Origin: Tachypleus tridentatus
Taxonomy: Eukaryota > Arthropoda > Merostomata > Xiphosura > Limulidae
Assembly (NCBI RefSeq): GCF_004210375.1
Contig: NW_027467782.1
Location: 31,165,276-31,229,275 of the forward strand
Direction of reading: 5' to 3'
Length of the DNA stretch: 64,000 nucleotides
The notes beneath the pieces are model-generated. The model saw nothing but the letters and a program-made list of their open reading frames with translations. It made no database searches and was not told the DNA's origin. Shown piece after piece: positions 34,003-45,792 of this stretch (positions within the stretch are counted from its first letter, which is position 1; each line of letters starts with the position of its first letter). Position numbers and translations under genes: made by a program.

Positions 34003-34166
34003 CAGGGGATAGCGCGAACGCAGTCCTCCACTACCAAAAATTACACGCTCCATCATTCCCAGTTTGGGATAGTGGCATAGTTCCACCCACCCAGAGTGCA
34101 ATGGGCGAGCCTCGCTCTGGAGAAGCCACCTTGTTGATAATGGCATTCTCAGCGCCAGGTAAGTAT
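34003..34166 (-). ncRNA. U1 snRNA or U1 variant
   Basis: Exactly 164 nt. The 5' end (complement of 34166 downward) is ATACTTACCTGGCGCT, the 5'-splice-site recognition sequence. Stem-loop II has the U1A-binding CCATTGCACTC. A perfect Sm site AATTTTTGG lies at 34034-34042. The 3' stem-loop ends GGACTGCGTTCGCGCTATCC followed by CCTG. A 3'-box-like stretch (gtaaaatcgaaaagaaa) follows. Loop I, where U1-70K binds, reads ATTATCAACAAGG rather than the near-universal GATCACGAAGG, and the sequences that normally form the long-range H helix do not pair well. So this may be a divergent variant or a pseudogene rather than the main U1. Confidence 0.85.
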
Positions 34167-34447
34167 GCTCTATAACAACAACAAAACTGACAGGTATTTT
34201 GTTTTGAAGTACTCTATCCCCTCCGGGGGTGCTCAGAAAGATGGCCTTTCTCTTCGCCCCACTCGTGATTTTAGGGTATTGAAGCAGCTACCCAAAGAGA
34301 AGCGAAAAAAAAGTGACGGACGAGATCATCCTTAAATAAGGTGCGAACTCTGAGCAAGCAAGGAAGACGAAAGACCGACAAACTGACACCAGACACCCAT
34401 AGATGATATGCGAATACCACAAAATCAAGGGCCGATTTAGGGTCCAT

Positions 34448-34530
34448 CAGGGCGGCCGGGATCTGTAAATCCAATGCCAAAAGTTAGATGTGTGGGAAAC
34501 GGGAGAACCCAGGAAAACCCACTTTCACTA
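34448..34530. repeat. Direct repeat flanking the ORF1-like region, copy 1
   Basis: gggatctgtaaatccaatgc, then gtgggaaacgggagaaccca, then ggaaaacccactttcac. Matches 36060-36135. On the minus strand it reads GTGGGTTTTCCTGGGTTCTC, a phrase resembling a motif common in dispersed repeats of several metazoans. Confidence 0.7.
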
Positions 34531-34573
34531 GCTGGTACCAATGATCCAGCTAGTACCAGTTTAGCTCATTTCA

Positions 34574-35640
34574 CGAGGATGGAGGGTCGCACAGGGAGAA
34601 AAGTGGGACTATGTCACGATAATGTTTTACCCTTATCATTAACGTGTGAAAGTCATTGAGAGGTGGTGAGTCTACTGCACTGTACGACGAAACTCCAGGT
34701 TGGGGCTCTAGAACTTGTTCAAGTAGATTCTCTGGGTATTCCTCAGTCGTTTGGGAAAAGTTATGTCTTCTGTGTATTCTAATTTTAATAGCTTGACAGA
34801 TGGTAGGATGCTTATCTGTTATAGTTGACTTATCCGAATAGGTAGCTTGTGTAGTTTGCATCTGGGAAGACATTTTAGAGCGAAGTGTAATAGATGACGT
34901 CTCAGTGAATTTGTTGAGAAACTGAGGCTTGTTCTGTACATGACCAGTGGCCGTATCGTCGCTTTTCTGAGAATGGTTGTCGTTCTTCATGATAAAAGTT
35001 TGTGAAGAATTCGATGGCGGTTTGACAGGAGACGATTTGACTACAGACTTGGGGGGTGGGGTGGAAGAACGGATTAGATGATACGTTAGGTGGCGAAACA
35101 GATTCTGGTTGCTTGGGTATCCACGGATTGAGTGAGCGACGGCACTAAAATGATAGATGTGACAGTAACAACCATTACGTAAAATCGTATCGGCAATATG
35201 TTTAGTGGTTGTTACCATTTTCATGAAGTTGGTAGCTTGTCTGGAGGCTTTCGAGTAGATTCGGTGCACGGCGTATATCTCGAAATTTGTTTGACTTTCA
35301 ACAGCGCATTTGATTTCACTCGGTTGAATGGAATGGTATATTCTTCTCAGGAAAACAGAGAAAAGGTTTATGGGCCCTTAGTTGGTGAACATTTAATATT
35401 AATTTGAGTATTCCACGGCTCACAAAAGTATGATAAGTCCGTAGGCGTTGACGGCTGGAGGAGAATACCTCCCCGGCGAAGGATCTGGGTTCTAGATGGG
35501 TCTAAGGAAGCGCCAGGTTTAGCCTGCGCGATAAACGTGACTATTTGAAAAGGCGAGAGTTGGGGTGGCAGACCGTCGACGATTACGGGCGGGACAGGTG
35601 GCGAGATTGGCACAGTGGGACCAGTTAACGAGAACGTCAT
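34574..35640 (-). mobile_element. ORF1-like protein of a non-LTR element (tentative), one frameshift
   Basis: Minus frame from ATG at 35640 (MTFSLTGPTVPISPPVPPVI, VDGLPPQLSPFQIVTFIAQA, SRTQILRRGGILLQP) stops near 35368. The neighbouring frame carries on without a gap in sense (NLFSVFLRRIYH, CAVESQTNFEIYAVHRIYSK, then TPPPKSVVKSSPVKPPS and a Ser/Thr-rich tail) to 34574. The mix of a Pro-rich start, an RRGGILLQP-type strand and an AVHRIYSKA-type block recalls ORF1 proteins of Jockey-type LINEs, but no CCHC knuckles are visible. It could instead be an unrelated intronless gene. The shift at about 35360 looks like a single indel. Confidence 0.45.
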
Positions 35641-35689
35641 GCTGGTAAAGGGGAGGGAAAATACACGTCTTACTTGCTCAGTGTCAAAG

Positions 35690-35740
35690 CTAGGAATGAA
35701 CGAAAATGTTCTGTACTCTTCATGTAAGGCTTATATAAAC
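35690..35740 (-). promoter_or_regulatory. TATA-box-like promoter upstream of the ORF1-like frame
   Basis: On the minus strand TTATATAA (35731-35738) lies about 95 bp before the ATG at 35640, with an arthropod initiator-like TCATTC about 35-40 bp downstream of it (35693-35698). A core-promoter arrangement is plausible but unproven. Confidence 0.35.
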
Positions 35741-36044
35741 ACAAACGCAAACTAACGTGGCAGGGGTTTAGTTTAGAGAGAGAGAAATCTGAAGAATTCT
35801 CTCTCCAACTGGGGTGATCAGGAACGTTGTGGTTCCTCTTCCTCCCTTCTCGTGAAAAATTATTGAAATTTGCCTGGGGTTTTTGCCTTTCTTTTATTTT
35901 GACTCTTTTTAGGTGAAGGAGTGAGGCTGGTCATAATACTGATGAGCGAGACAAAGGCAGCACCGGAGAGACCAGCCAGGCCAGAATCCAAAAAGCAGAT
36001 TTCAAAGTAAATATGAACGCGAGACGACCCATTTCAGGGCAGGA

Positions 36045-36140
36045 CAATAATGTTGCCTTGGCTGGGATCTAAAGATCCAATGCCTGAGAATTGGATGTGG
36101 GGAAACGGAGTGCCCGAGAAAACCCACTTTCACAGGACAG
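36045..36140. repeat. Direct repeat flanking the ORF1-like region, copy 2
   Basis: gggatctaaagatccaatgc, then ggggaaacggagtgcccgag, then aaaacccactttcac. Same orientation as 34448-34530. Confidence 0.7.
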
Positions 36141-36840
36141 GTAAATCTTTCGGTGCCTGTAAGGTTTATCCTTTATGTACTTTGTTGTGTGATTTGTAAT
36201 TGCTGAAATATGTTGTATGGTGAAAAAAATGTGAAATGCCGTTTTTGATTTATGACTGTATGTTGTTAGCATGTTTTTTTTCATGTTAATCTTTTGTCGA
36301 AAGTGATGTATTTGCTCAAGTTAATAGGCGTACTTACGAATGAGAATTTTGCTTTTTCTAGAGTAATTTTTGTCTTTTTAGATTTTTGTTAAACGTGATT
36401 GCTTGCGATTTATTTGGATTAAAAACGCTCTCCACTTGTTACTCAGATTGTTTCATATTTCTTGAACGCACTGGGTTTTTTGAGGTAATCCAGATAGAAA
36501 GATCTTTCGTGTCTTGCTTAAGGCTTATGTAACAACACTTTGTAGTTTTAAATAAGGTGTAAAAATAAAATGTTTAATTAGTCTGAAAAACTTTTGTAAA
36601 TACTGAAACAACTTTCAAACTTTATAATGGAACGTTTTATTATCTAGCACTTTATTTATATAAAATAAAACGTTTTGTATAATTTCACATTTATGAAACG
36701 TAAAAGACATATTTGAGATTTTTAACCTCTCGATTGGAAGCGTTTGTCTTGACGGCTGCGCCACCTAGCGCTGTATTTTGTTTCTTTTCAACAACATTGT
36801 AGGTACAATTAAGTTGTATGGTTGTTTCTTTTATTTAAAA

Positions 36841-37029
36841 TTCTTTGTTTTTTGAATTTCGCGCACAGCTACTCGAGGGCTATCTGCGCTAGCCGTCACT
36901 AATCTAGCAGTGTAAGACTAAAGGGAAGGCAGATAGCCATCACCACCCACTGCCAACTCTTAGGCTACTCTTTTACCAACGAATAGTAGGATTGACCGAA
37001 CATTATAACACACCCACGGCTAAAACACA
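36841..37029 (-). repeat. Long SINE, tRNA head missing
   Basis: Tail and body (ctactcgagggctatctgcg, tcaccacccactgccaactc, cgaatagtaggattgaccga) are intact up to 'cacccacggct'; the tRNA-like head is absent, so it is 5'-truncated. Confidence 0.85.
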
Positions 37030-37484
37030 CAATATTTGCAAAAAAAAAAAAATCACGTTGGTGATGATAAGCGACCTGAGATACATTTCGACTAAACAGA
37101 GTTCATAGATTATGTTTGTTTGTAGCTAAGAAAAAATACTTTATGGATTGTAATGTGTTTTGCTCACCATAATTACAGAAATTGGGTTTCTGTCGTTATA
37201 CGTCCGCAGAATTACCGCTGTGTTACTGGTGAGAAGTGTTCATAGAAGTCCAACATTTCAATGAAAAAAAGAAAATTCACTATTAAATTGAAGGACAAAT
37301 GTTGACTTATTCATTTTCAAGAAACTGGTTTATTTTGACGAGTAAAGAAACTAGCACGTCACGTTTGACACAGAATGGCGAAGGTTCTTCAAATGTTAAA
37401 TACTCATTTGTATGCCTTCAAATCGCTTTATGTCAGGTTATTAGACAAATTTTATAAATTTAAGTTAACTTTATGAAATCATTA

Positions 37485-37870
37485 TAACAGAGCTATTTAC
37501 TACTTCATTTATGCTGTTTTTTTCTTTTTGCTTATCCAGTTATTTTTTCAAACAATGAATGTAGGTCAATTATATCATTGACCTGCCAATAACATAAAAT
37601 AAAACCTCAAGAAGGATTTAATTTAAAAATAAAATATCCTTGAATATTTGAATTATTCTTTAATTACATCACTGCACATTACTCTTGGTTACCTGAACAA
37701 TGTAAATGAATCAGAATAAATGTTTTTCTTTGTAAAGTTACCACAGCTGATATCAAGATAATTGTGACAAGAAAAATGATTGGTCTGACATAATTTCAGT
37801 GCATGGTATCCTTGAAATAATTTATAATGCCATTCATTTTTTTCCAAAAGGGCGTTTTATTTAGTAAAGA
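37485..37870 (-). repeat. Dispersed repeat, inverted partner of 22060-22430
   Basis: Reverse complement matches the series listed at 22060 through 'ggataagcaaaaa'. The match stops near the ends quoted. Confidence 0.85.
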
Positions 37871-38191
37871 CAAGCATGGACCCACAGTCTCAGCCAATTA
37901 CATCATGCATAAAAACACTTCATCAGGGTTAGCTTCCTAGTAGGAATTTGCAACATTATGTGTGACTCATTTCCAAATATCATTGCTAACAAGAAACAAA
38001 AAATCTCCTCAGTGTTTTGAGATTGGCTTGTTCTTTAACAGTATACACAGTTTAACTGGCTGGTTCTTTTCATTAACACAAAACAAATTTTGCAGCAACA
38101 CAAAAATTTAAAACTGTTGTCAGAGAAGGACTTGTTTTTTATTAAATGATACTCTCCCATAATTGTATATAAAAGTGGCTGAAAAATTTAC

Positions 38192-38319
38192 CTTGATGGT
38201 ATCATCTTTAATGTCATGTTCTGTTTCATACATGTCCCAATCCACTGCTTCACCCGTTATTTTGTGCGAGCCAGAAGGCATAAGTAATACAGTAAATTTA
38301 AACTGGGCCACCAGTTCTC
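38192..38319 (-). CDS. PA2G4: PA2G4 (EBP1) exon, left copy, most 3' exon seen
   Basis: 128 nt between acceptor CACAG (38320-38324 on the complement) and donor GTAAAT. Encodes GELVAQFKFTVLLMPSGSHK, then ITGEAVDWDMYETEHDIKDD, then TIK. This corresponds to the human segment GEFVAQFKFTVLLMPNG followed by the acidic region before the Lys-rich tail. It ends in phase 0. The last exon with the Lys-rich tail should lie at lower coordinates, but I could not find it. Confidence 0.92.
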
Positions 38320-41300
38320 CTGTGAGAAGAAAGGTAGAGCATGTTTTATAGTCATCATAATAACATTAACACATACAATAACAGAAGGCAATGTTTATGT
38401 AGAAACACGCATACAGTGAATGGATCAGTAAACTGTTTGAAGCATATCTACCAAAGATACTTGTTAACTTATATCTCACATTAGCTGCATGCTGTTCATA
38501 AACATGGACTTGTGTAACTGTTTGGATCCTTCATAAAAGTGCCAGTATTGCACATGGAATTTGACAACGAATATCAACAAAAACTTCATCACTAATTTAC
38601 ACTGCTGGTGGTTAACTGTGTGCCTTGTCTGGTTAAAATTCTTCTTCACTTTGCCATTATGGACCACTTATCAAAACTGTTAGGAAGGAAGCACAAAGGT
38701 TTCATGTTTTGTCTCTCAGAGAGAGACAAAGAAGTAATGTGAACGATTTATCAAATGTTCAGAAATTTAATGTTGTATAAATATATTACCAAAAATATTA
38801 AATAAATAAAGTAGTGCAAAATACGATAAGCAAGATAGATGATACAATAAAATCCGAAACTCTTAAATAAAAATACTTTTATGAATTGATGTTACATAAT
38901 GTAAGCTTTGGTGCAACATAAGTTTGTATAAATATCAACCTTGTTTGACACTAACTTGTAAGTTCTTTAAAAGTTTTATTTGCCTGATAATTACTTTTGT
39001 TTTCCAGTAAAAGCATAATTATCATGAATATTGTTTTTGTATCAGCATTTTTAGTAAACACTTAGTTTTATATCCCTGCAGAAGTGTAGTTTCTTTGAAT
39101 ATTCCTGTACTACATCCCAGCAGATTTCAATGATTGTACTCCTGCATGTTGTGTTGACTGACTACTACATATTTTTAACAAATAACATACTTTCACAGAA
39201 ATTTGGTGAAACATCCTTTAATATTCGTTGTTCTAGTTATTCATATGCATATTAATAGCACAATAAATTAGTAACCCTATCTCAACAGCTAATGGGTCAT
39301 AGGCCATGTCATTGCATTTGTTGACTTGCTCTTAAAGTTTTATTGAACTATTACTCTATGAACTTATCTCCCTAAGTTTGGGTTCAAACTGTACACAATA
39401 ATTCACATCTTCATATTAAACATTATTAAATTTTTTGTAATGTAAAAGTAAATATCAAACAAATGCATCTAAACGTTGATTTGTGTATGTCACATGGTAT
39501 GTTAAACTCAGTACTGGTTCAAATTAGATGTTTGTGACGCCAAAATACAAAGTCTATAGTTCCGTTTGAATTAGGAACTCAAATTATAAATATTGACAAA
39601 CTAGAACGTAAAACAGAATCTTTTGATCTTTATTTGCTGAGCTATCACTGTATTCATGCAGTGCAACAAACACAGTGGTCCTAGCTCACCTCTTTCAGTT
39701 CTGGAAATGGTCCCTTATATACATTTACTTCTAATATGCCATGTCAGTAAGCCAATGGAAGCTCAAAATTTCCCCTTAGTGATTTTCTCAGCCATTTTCA
39801 TAGAAAACAGTTTTCTTTCATTTTTTTTCGAAACAAACCTTTGTGCTGGTAAGTACAGTCTTCAGCCAGTTCAAGATTTTGTTATTGTTTGGAAACAAAA
39901 GCAGCTAAGTAATTAACTAGATAAATAATGGAATTCTATGGTACAAATGAAGAAATGTATGATTTTTTGGTTATTTAACTGTAAATATATCTGAAAACAA
40001 AAACAAATAATTTTCCTTCACATTCTCTACATGTTAAATTTCTTAAGGTGTAGCAAGCTATAAGCAGCAGAAACAAAATTGAAAGGTTATAACTAGAAGA
40101 GATAATTGTTTGCTTCACTTCTTTATTTACTGTTCTATGTTTTAAGAAAAATATGTTTAAGAAGTTGTAAGTAAATAGTAATAATACATATATTTATAAT
40201 TATTCAAACATGACTGTAATTTACCAAATACTAGTCCAATAAAACAAAGCCCAGATAGGTCACTTTGTGAAAACAAATAACAGTTTTATGTTATTGGATA
40301 TGGTAACACGAGTGCATGTGCTGTGTCATTGTAACTTCTGCATTGTTATTCAGACATGGCTTAAAGTTTAATATGGTTTGGTTTATTTTAAAGTTTGTGC
40401 AAAGCTACATGAGGGCAATCTGCACTAGCCATCCTTAATTTAGCAGTGTGAAACTAGAGAGAAGGCAGCTAGTCATCACCACACACTGCCAATTTTTATC
40501 AACAGTGGAATTGACCATAACATTATAACACTCCCATGGTTGAAAGGGTGAGCATGTTTTATGTGACGGAGATTTGAACCCACGATACTCAGATAATGGG
40601 TTGAGTGTCTTAACCACCTGGCCATGCCAGGCCGTAAAGGTGAATATAATAAAAATAATAAATCTAAGCTATTTGGTCTAAACACTTACATTTTTGTTTT
40701 ATATTCCATAGTCATTGTAGAATGAAAAAGGCATAATTAATATTCATTTCCTAAATATATTGACATGGTGATCAAAAGATTGGTCAAATCGAATGAACCC
40801 TACAGAGCTTCATTCACAAAAATAACAAAAATATAAAATTTTTCTTAAAAAATACTTGATAAAAACTATCTGAACTTTATAGGGACATTGCATGTGAAAT
40901 CTGAAAAGAAAGTTTAATCTTAAAATAAAACCTACTTTACATGTTAGATTGGCAACACGTAAAAATAAAAAGCGACAAGAAAAACATTACTTAACAATAA
41001 TCAAGAGTTGATAAAAAAAATCTGACAATTTGCATATGGAAGCCTTGAAATGTTTACTGATAATCTGCTAAATTTTGTGAACATGTGTTTACTAATTTAA
41101 AAGTAATCGAAATGTGTTGAAATGGTTATATGCTGGCAAAACTTCAAAAGTTAAAATAAACAAGATGATTAGAGAGAGAGGGGGGCAACTTACATAATTC
41201 CAAAAATTCTTTTCTCAAAATTTTGACACAATTACAGCATTTTGTTCATGTAGTTATCTTATAATAATGATTTTTTATTCTTAAATATCTTTTATAAAAA

Positions 41301-41372
41301 TAACAAATATGATTATGCTAAATTTCCACAATCAATAAATTAAAAAAAAATAGTATACAGCAATCAACAAAC
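38320..41372 (-). other. PA2G4 intron, left copy
   Basis: Non-coding apart from one long SINE (40381-40633). The stretch above about 40838 has its mirror image at the right end of the window. Confidence 0.7.
40381..40633 (-). repeat. Long tRNA-headed SINE in a PA2G4 intron
   Basis: Reverse-orientation copy: 'tttgtgcaaagctacatgag', 'tcatcaccacacactgccaa', head 'gatttgaacccacgatactc' and 'ggccatgccaggcc'. A small internal deletion removes the 'gggctactcttttac' part. Confidence 0.88.
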
Positions 41373-41467
41373 CTTCCTTTTCATATAAAACTGTGAAAGG
41401 TTCTATTAGTTTATGATTAACACATTCTACCACACCCATCCTGGCCTTCTTTTCATCTTCCAAGGCC
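41373..41467 (-). CDS. PA2G4: PA2G4 exon, left copy
   Basis: 95 nt encoding (R)[19 protein letters not shown] and [12 protein letters not shown](G). Almost identical to human [20 protein letters not shown], part of the methionine-aminopeptidase-like fold of EBP1, which lacks peptidase activity in the characterised proteins. Acceptor TTTAG and donor GTTTGT. Phases 2 and 1 match the neighbouring exons. Confidence 0.95.
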
Positions 41468-41639
41468 CTAAAGATAGAACAGAAAAGTATGTATATGTGC
41501 AATAGCAAAACAAATAGTTTAATTATTATAAATAATATTACCTGGATTTGATATACATATTCAATGAATCAGTGAAAAATAAATTCCTTTACTTTTACTA
41601 AAACATGTTCATATACTTATAACACATTATCTAGTTCTA

Positions 41640-42415
41640 GCCAACATTTTCATGATACAGATCGAATCTCAAGTGATCAATTCAGCCTTACACCCACCAC
41701 TATAATGGTACAGATATTGTGTCAATATAACAGCTGGACACACACTTATTTTTTTTTTCAACCACATTAACTCCATACACTAACCAAATAACATTTCTCA
41801 ACCTCAATATTGCAAGAACTGACACACAATTCAAAACAGAAATCCACAGAAAAATACCAATACTGGACTATAACAAAACACAACATTTTAGTATACATCA
41901 AATTTATTAATAAACCAGGTACAAAACTAAAGTCCATACTATGTAAAAACTACACTGACAAACACAACACCAACATTATTTATGAAATACAGTGTAAATG
42001 CCACAACTTTTATAATGGAGAAACAAGCAGAAAAATGGAAACTAGTTTCAATGAACACCAAAAAAAAACACCTTCACACATTTTCGAACATTGCAAATTA
42101 AATAAACACAACACAACCATGAAAAATACCAAGATACTAAGTAGAGATACAAATATATAAAAATAAAGAATCCCTACTTATAAAACAAAAAACCATAGTT
42201 AAACCAATATAAAGGAACACCTTTATGCCTATTCTAATTACTAACCTGACATCTAACTGCAACATCCCCCACAATTCTGTGCCCCTTTTCACTCTTGTTG
42301 CCAAGATATGTACCCAGCAATGGTCAATTACAAACTTTGTTGTCCGAAAGACGACCTAAAAAGGTCAAAACACCATTATGTATATTATTTTAATTAAAGT
42401 TTCAATATTCATACA
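41640..42415 (+). mobile_element. Penelope-like element: RT end, GIY-YIG region and 3' terminus
   Basis: Reads through a decayed RT end (ANIFMIQIESQ.., HPPL.WYRY) into the linker and endonuclease-type region: FINKPGTKLKSILCKNYTDK, IIYEIQCKCHNFYNGETSRK (GIY-YIG-like), NEHQKKTPSHIFEHCKLNKH. It ends with the family terminus at about 42340-42412. The frame 41810-42160 (116 codons) is the best-preserved part. Sits inside a PA2G4 intron on the opposite strand to the gene. Confidence 0.85.
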
Positions 42416-42639
42416 CACTGTTTTAAGAATACATTTATATTTCCCTTTTGACGTGGGTCAAAAGCTACATTTTTGTATTTCTTGACTCCATTCAAAATGT
42501 TATTCAACTACTATTTTATGAACTAATGTTAATAAGATTAATATGAATAATTAAAATGTAATCCAAATTTTAGTATTGTATGTTAGTTAATTTCTCAATT
42601 TAACAGAAATATTAAAAAAAAAGCCACCTAGATATTGGT

Positions 42640-42835
42640 ATGTTAAGTGCAACACCACCTACAATCCCTTACATGTTTACACTCTCGTTCCTAAGACGTG
42701 TTTGGCAACAGTCAGTTGCAAACTCCCTCTTTGGTAACCTGAAGATGACCTAAGAAGGTGGAAACGTTGTTCTCTACTTTATTTTAATAAAAGTTCTAAC
42801 AACCATACCAGCCGTCTTAAGATAAATTTTTACAC
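42640..42835 (+). mobile_element. Penelope-like element, terminal fragment only
   Basis: 'caccacctacaatcccttac', 'aacctgaagatgacctaaga', 'gaaacgttgttctctacttt', same as the ends at 33650-33800. No coding part. Confidence 0.8.
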
Positions 42836-43257
42836 TAAAATCATTCCCATCTCAAACACTTGGTGTAGAACAGACCACAGAATCTAAATTTTAAAGGTAA
42901 ACCTAGTTACAAAATGAAAAACGTTTCGACATTTACCTTGCAAACTCCTGAGCATAACAAATATTAAAGCACATACACACAAAAATATTTCACATTTATA
43001 ATTAATATATGAAAATAAAATATTTAATAAATCATTCTTTGTATGTGATAGTTGCATATTTTTCGTGTGTATAAAAGAAACATTTCATTAACAATGATTA
43101 ATCATTTAAGCAATGTAACCTACAATAAAAAGTTTTAAGTTTCTTAAGTACAACAGAGCAACTAAATAATTTGTATGAACTTTCAAATCTATTACCTTAT
43201 GTTTTAAGTATTATATTTGACATTAGACATGCATAAATAAAAAATCTTGACAAATAC

Positions 43258-43309
43258 CTCAAAGTGAAAGGCATGTTTCCAAACTTCTTTTCCACTTCAC
43301 TGAAAAATG
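43258..43309 (-). CDS. PA2G4: PA2G4 exon, left copy
   Basis: 52 nt between TTTTGCAG and donor GTATTT. Encodes (A)FFSEVEKKFGNMPFTL(R), matching human AFFSEVERRFDAMPFTLR in length. The right-arm copy lacks one of the two lysine codons. Confidence 0.95.
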
Positions 43310-44045
43310 CTGCAAAAGAAAACCAACATAATATATTCCCATTTACCCAAAGAAACTTCTAAATCACTAAAGGTTTACATTTCTGTAGAATTTTATTTTT
43401 TCATACATGTATGTGTGAGTGATACCAAGTAGAATTATGCACAACAAAACTTGCTCAAGACAAGTATTAGTACAAATATTCTTAACGTTTTTATTAACGT
43501 TTAATTTATTTGTCTACATAATCTGTTGCATTTCCAAGATACTTATTGTTTATACAATATTTTTAAACAGAGTTCTCTTCCAAGACAATATACTAACAAA
43601 GTAAAATGCCTCTACCAAAAACACAAGGGTAAACAAGTTGATCTATATATATATATATATATAAAATCATCCATACACACCTACATATGAAATCAGTAGA
43701 TACATTTCTTGAAGAAAATACAGTTACAGAAGTCATGTTTCAGATGCCTTGTTAGAAAAACCTGACGTTTTATGAATTTTTTAAAAATCAATATGAATTA
43801 TTCTAATTGCAGCCAACTACTGTAAGCCTACAGTGATTTCTTCTTAATTTTTATTTTAACACTGTGTTCAGATTACTAATAACAAATTAATGAAAAATTA
43901 AAGCTATACTTTTGAGAGACTCTTCTCGTGTTTCTCTTCTACACTTAAGTCTCAATAAATCTAACAAGACGTAAAGGTGTCTTAATGAATAAACTATTGC
44001 TTGTACCTAATGCTAAATTAAAAACAATTTTACACTATTACCTAA

Positions 44046-44841
44046 CACCCAGTGGCCACTTTATTAGGTACACCTATCTACTACTAGATAGGACCTCCTT
44101 CTGCCTCTAGAACAACCCGAATTCTTCACAATGTGGATTCAACAAGGTGCTAAAAACATTCCTTAGGGATTTTGGTCCATACTGACTCAATATCATAATT
44201 CAATTCTGGCTCCATGCTGGTTATGCCACATTCTGACCATACCATCTGCATGTTGCAGAAGAAATCGAATTTTTTCAGAACAGGCAATGTTTTTTCAATC
44301 TTTAATCTTCCAGTTTTGGTGATCCCATGCCTACTGTAGCTTCGTCGTCCTGTTCTTAGATGACAGAAGTGGAAGCTGGTAAGATCTTCTGCTGATGTAG
44401 CCAAACTGCTTCAACTTTCAATGTGTTGTGCATTCAGTGATGCCCCTCTGAAACTCAATGTTGTAAAGAGTGGTTATTTTAATATTTGTGGCATTTCTCT
44501 TAGCTTGAACGAGTCTGACCATTCTCTTCTGACCTCTCTCATTAACAAGGTGTTTTCACCCACATAACTGCTGCTCACTGGATGTTTTCTTTTTTGCACC
44601 ATTCTCTATAAACTCTAGAGATTGTAGTACATAAAAATCTCAGTTTCTGAGATGCTGGAACCATCACACCTGACACCAACAATCATTCCATGGTCAAAGT
44701 TGCATCTTCCCCATTCTAATGTTTGGTCGAACAACAACTGAACTATTTGACCGTGTCCACATGCTTTATATAGCGAGTCACAGCCACATTATTCACTGTT
44801 TGGTTATTTGCAGATGTACCTAATGAAGTAGCCACTGAGTG
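44046..44841 (-). mobile_element. Non-autonomous Tc1-like element of fish-type lineage
   Basis: Inverted ends: cagtggccactttattaggt at the left and its inverse 'acctaatgaagtagccactg' at the right. The minus strand keeps the front of a Tc1 transposase: HGMIVGVR, SISET, a REW..K block, then SAEDLTSFHFCHLRTG and a FDFFCNMQMVWSE remnant of the WSDESRF region, then jumps to the last residues (W.KIPKECF) and the terminus. So the catalytic core is mostly deleted. The wording and ends closely resemble a Tc1 lineage widespread in teleosts. Confidence 0.85.
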
Positions 44842-45792
44842 TATATATTACAAAAGAAAACTAGAAGCTCAAAATGTAAGGTTATGTAAAACTTGCCAAA
44901 ATTTTAATTTATTGTATTACATCTCATTTTTATATAAAGAAAGTCTGAGAGGTGTATTATACAGATCCTGCTTTAAATGTTTCCTCACATCAAAATGAGA
45001 AACCTTACATATTACTCTGGAAAAATATTCAATTTTTGTTTTCCTAAAACACTTGATAAATTAATGTGAGTAAGCAAATATGAAATACATTAAAGTATAG
45101 GTTGTACAAGTCTCAAGGAAGTCAGAACATACAACAATAATATTCCCAACCTTTATCAAAAAACAAGCTAAATTCCACCATGTTCAATATTACTGAATCA
45201 TGTTTGGACTGATTTATGAATATATTTTGACACCTCTTGTATTAAATGGAAACAGTATTGGAAACATTGACTCATATATTTATCTAATTAATAACTCTAT
45301 ATCGTCATGTGTAAAACATTTCTTCATAATGGTATAACTGCATATCCAAGCTAAAAAGTCAGCATTGTTGTTCACTGTGTAAATATGGCTGACATAGCGT
45401 CTGTCCCACATGAAGAATAAAAGTGTCAATTCATAACGCAAAAAAGTTAAAATAGTTTGCTTTCTCAGTGTCTTGATAAAATCTTTTGCTGACAATTTTG
45501 AAGAAAAGGAAATTTATGAGGTTTTGATAAAACAACAAGAGAAATATTGAGTTCACTGTAGCTTCAATAATTCCTGATGTATTTCAGGCACACTATTGTA
45601 TTAAAGAAGTTTAAAACATTAATATCAATCATCACAAACTAGTATGATGGACTGGGGATCAGACCCCATTAACTGCTTTCAATGAAAACAGGAGTGAGTT
45701 ATACAGAGATTCTAGCAACCCTTATTTAATGAAAAGATGCATATTAGGGTTATAGTTTTTTCATTACTTACATTTAATAAAGGTGTACTGAC

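Noticed and set aside
37490-37530. Lys-rich terminal exon of PA2G4 (AAA/AAG-rich on the minus strand)
   Set aside because: Frames are short and stop quickly, no acceptor fits, and the stretch belongs to the dispersed repeat shared with 22060-22430.
39656-39916. 86-codon gene within the PA2G4 intron
   Set aside because: No recognisable domain, a low-complexity hydrophobic stretch, and it lies inside an intron; probably chance.
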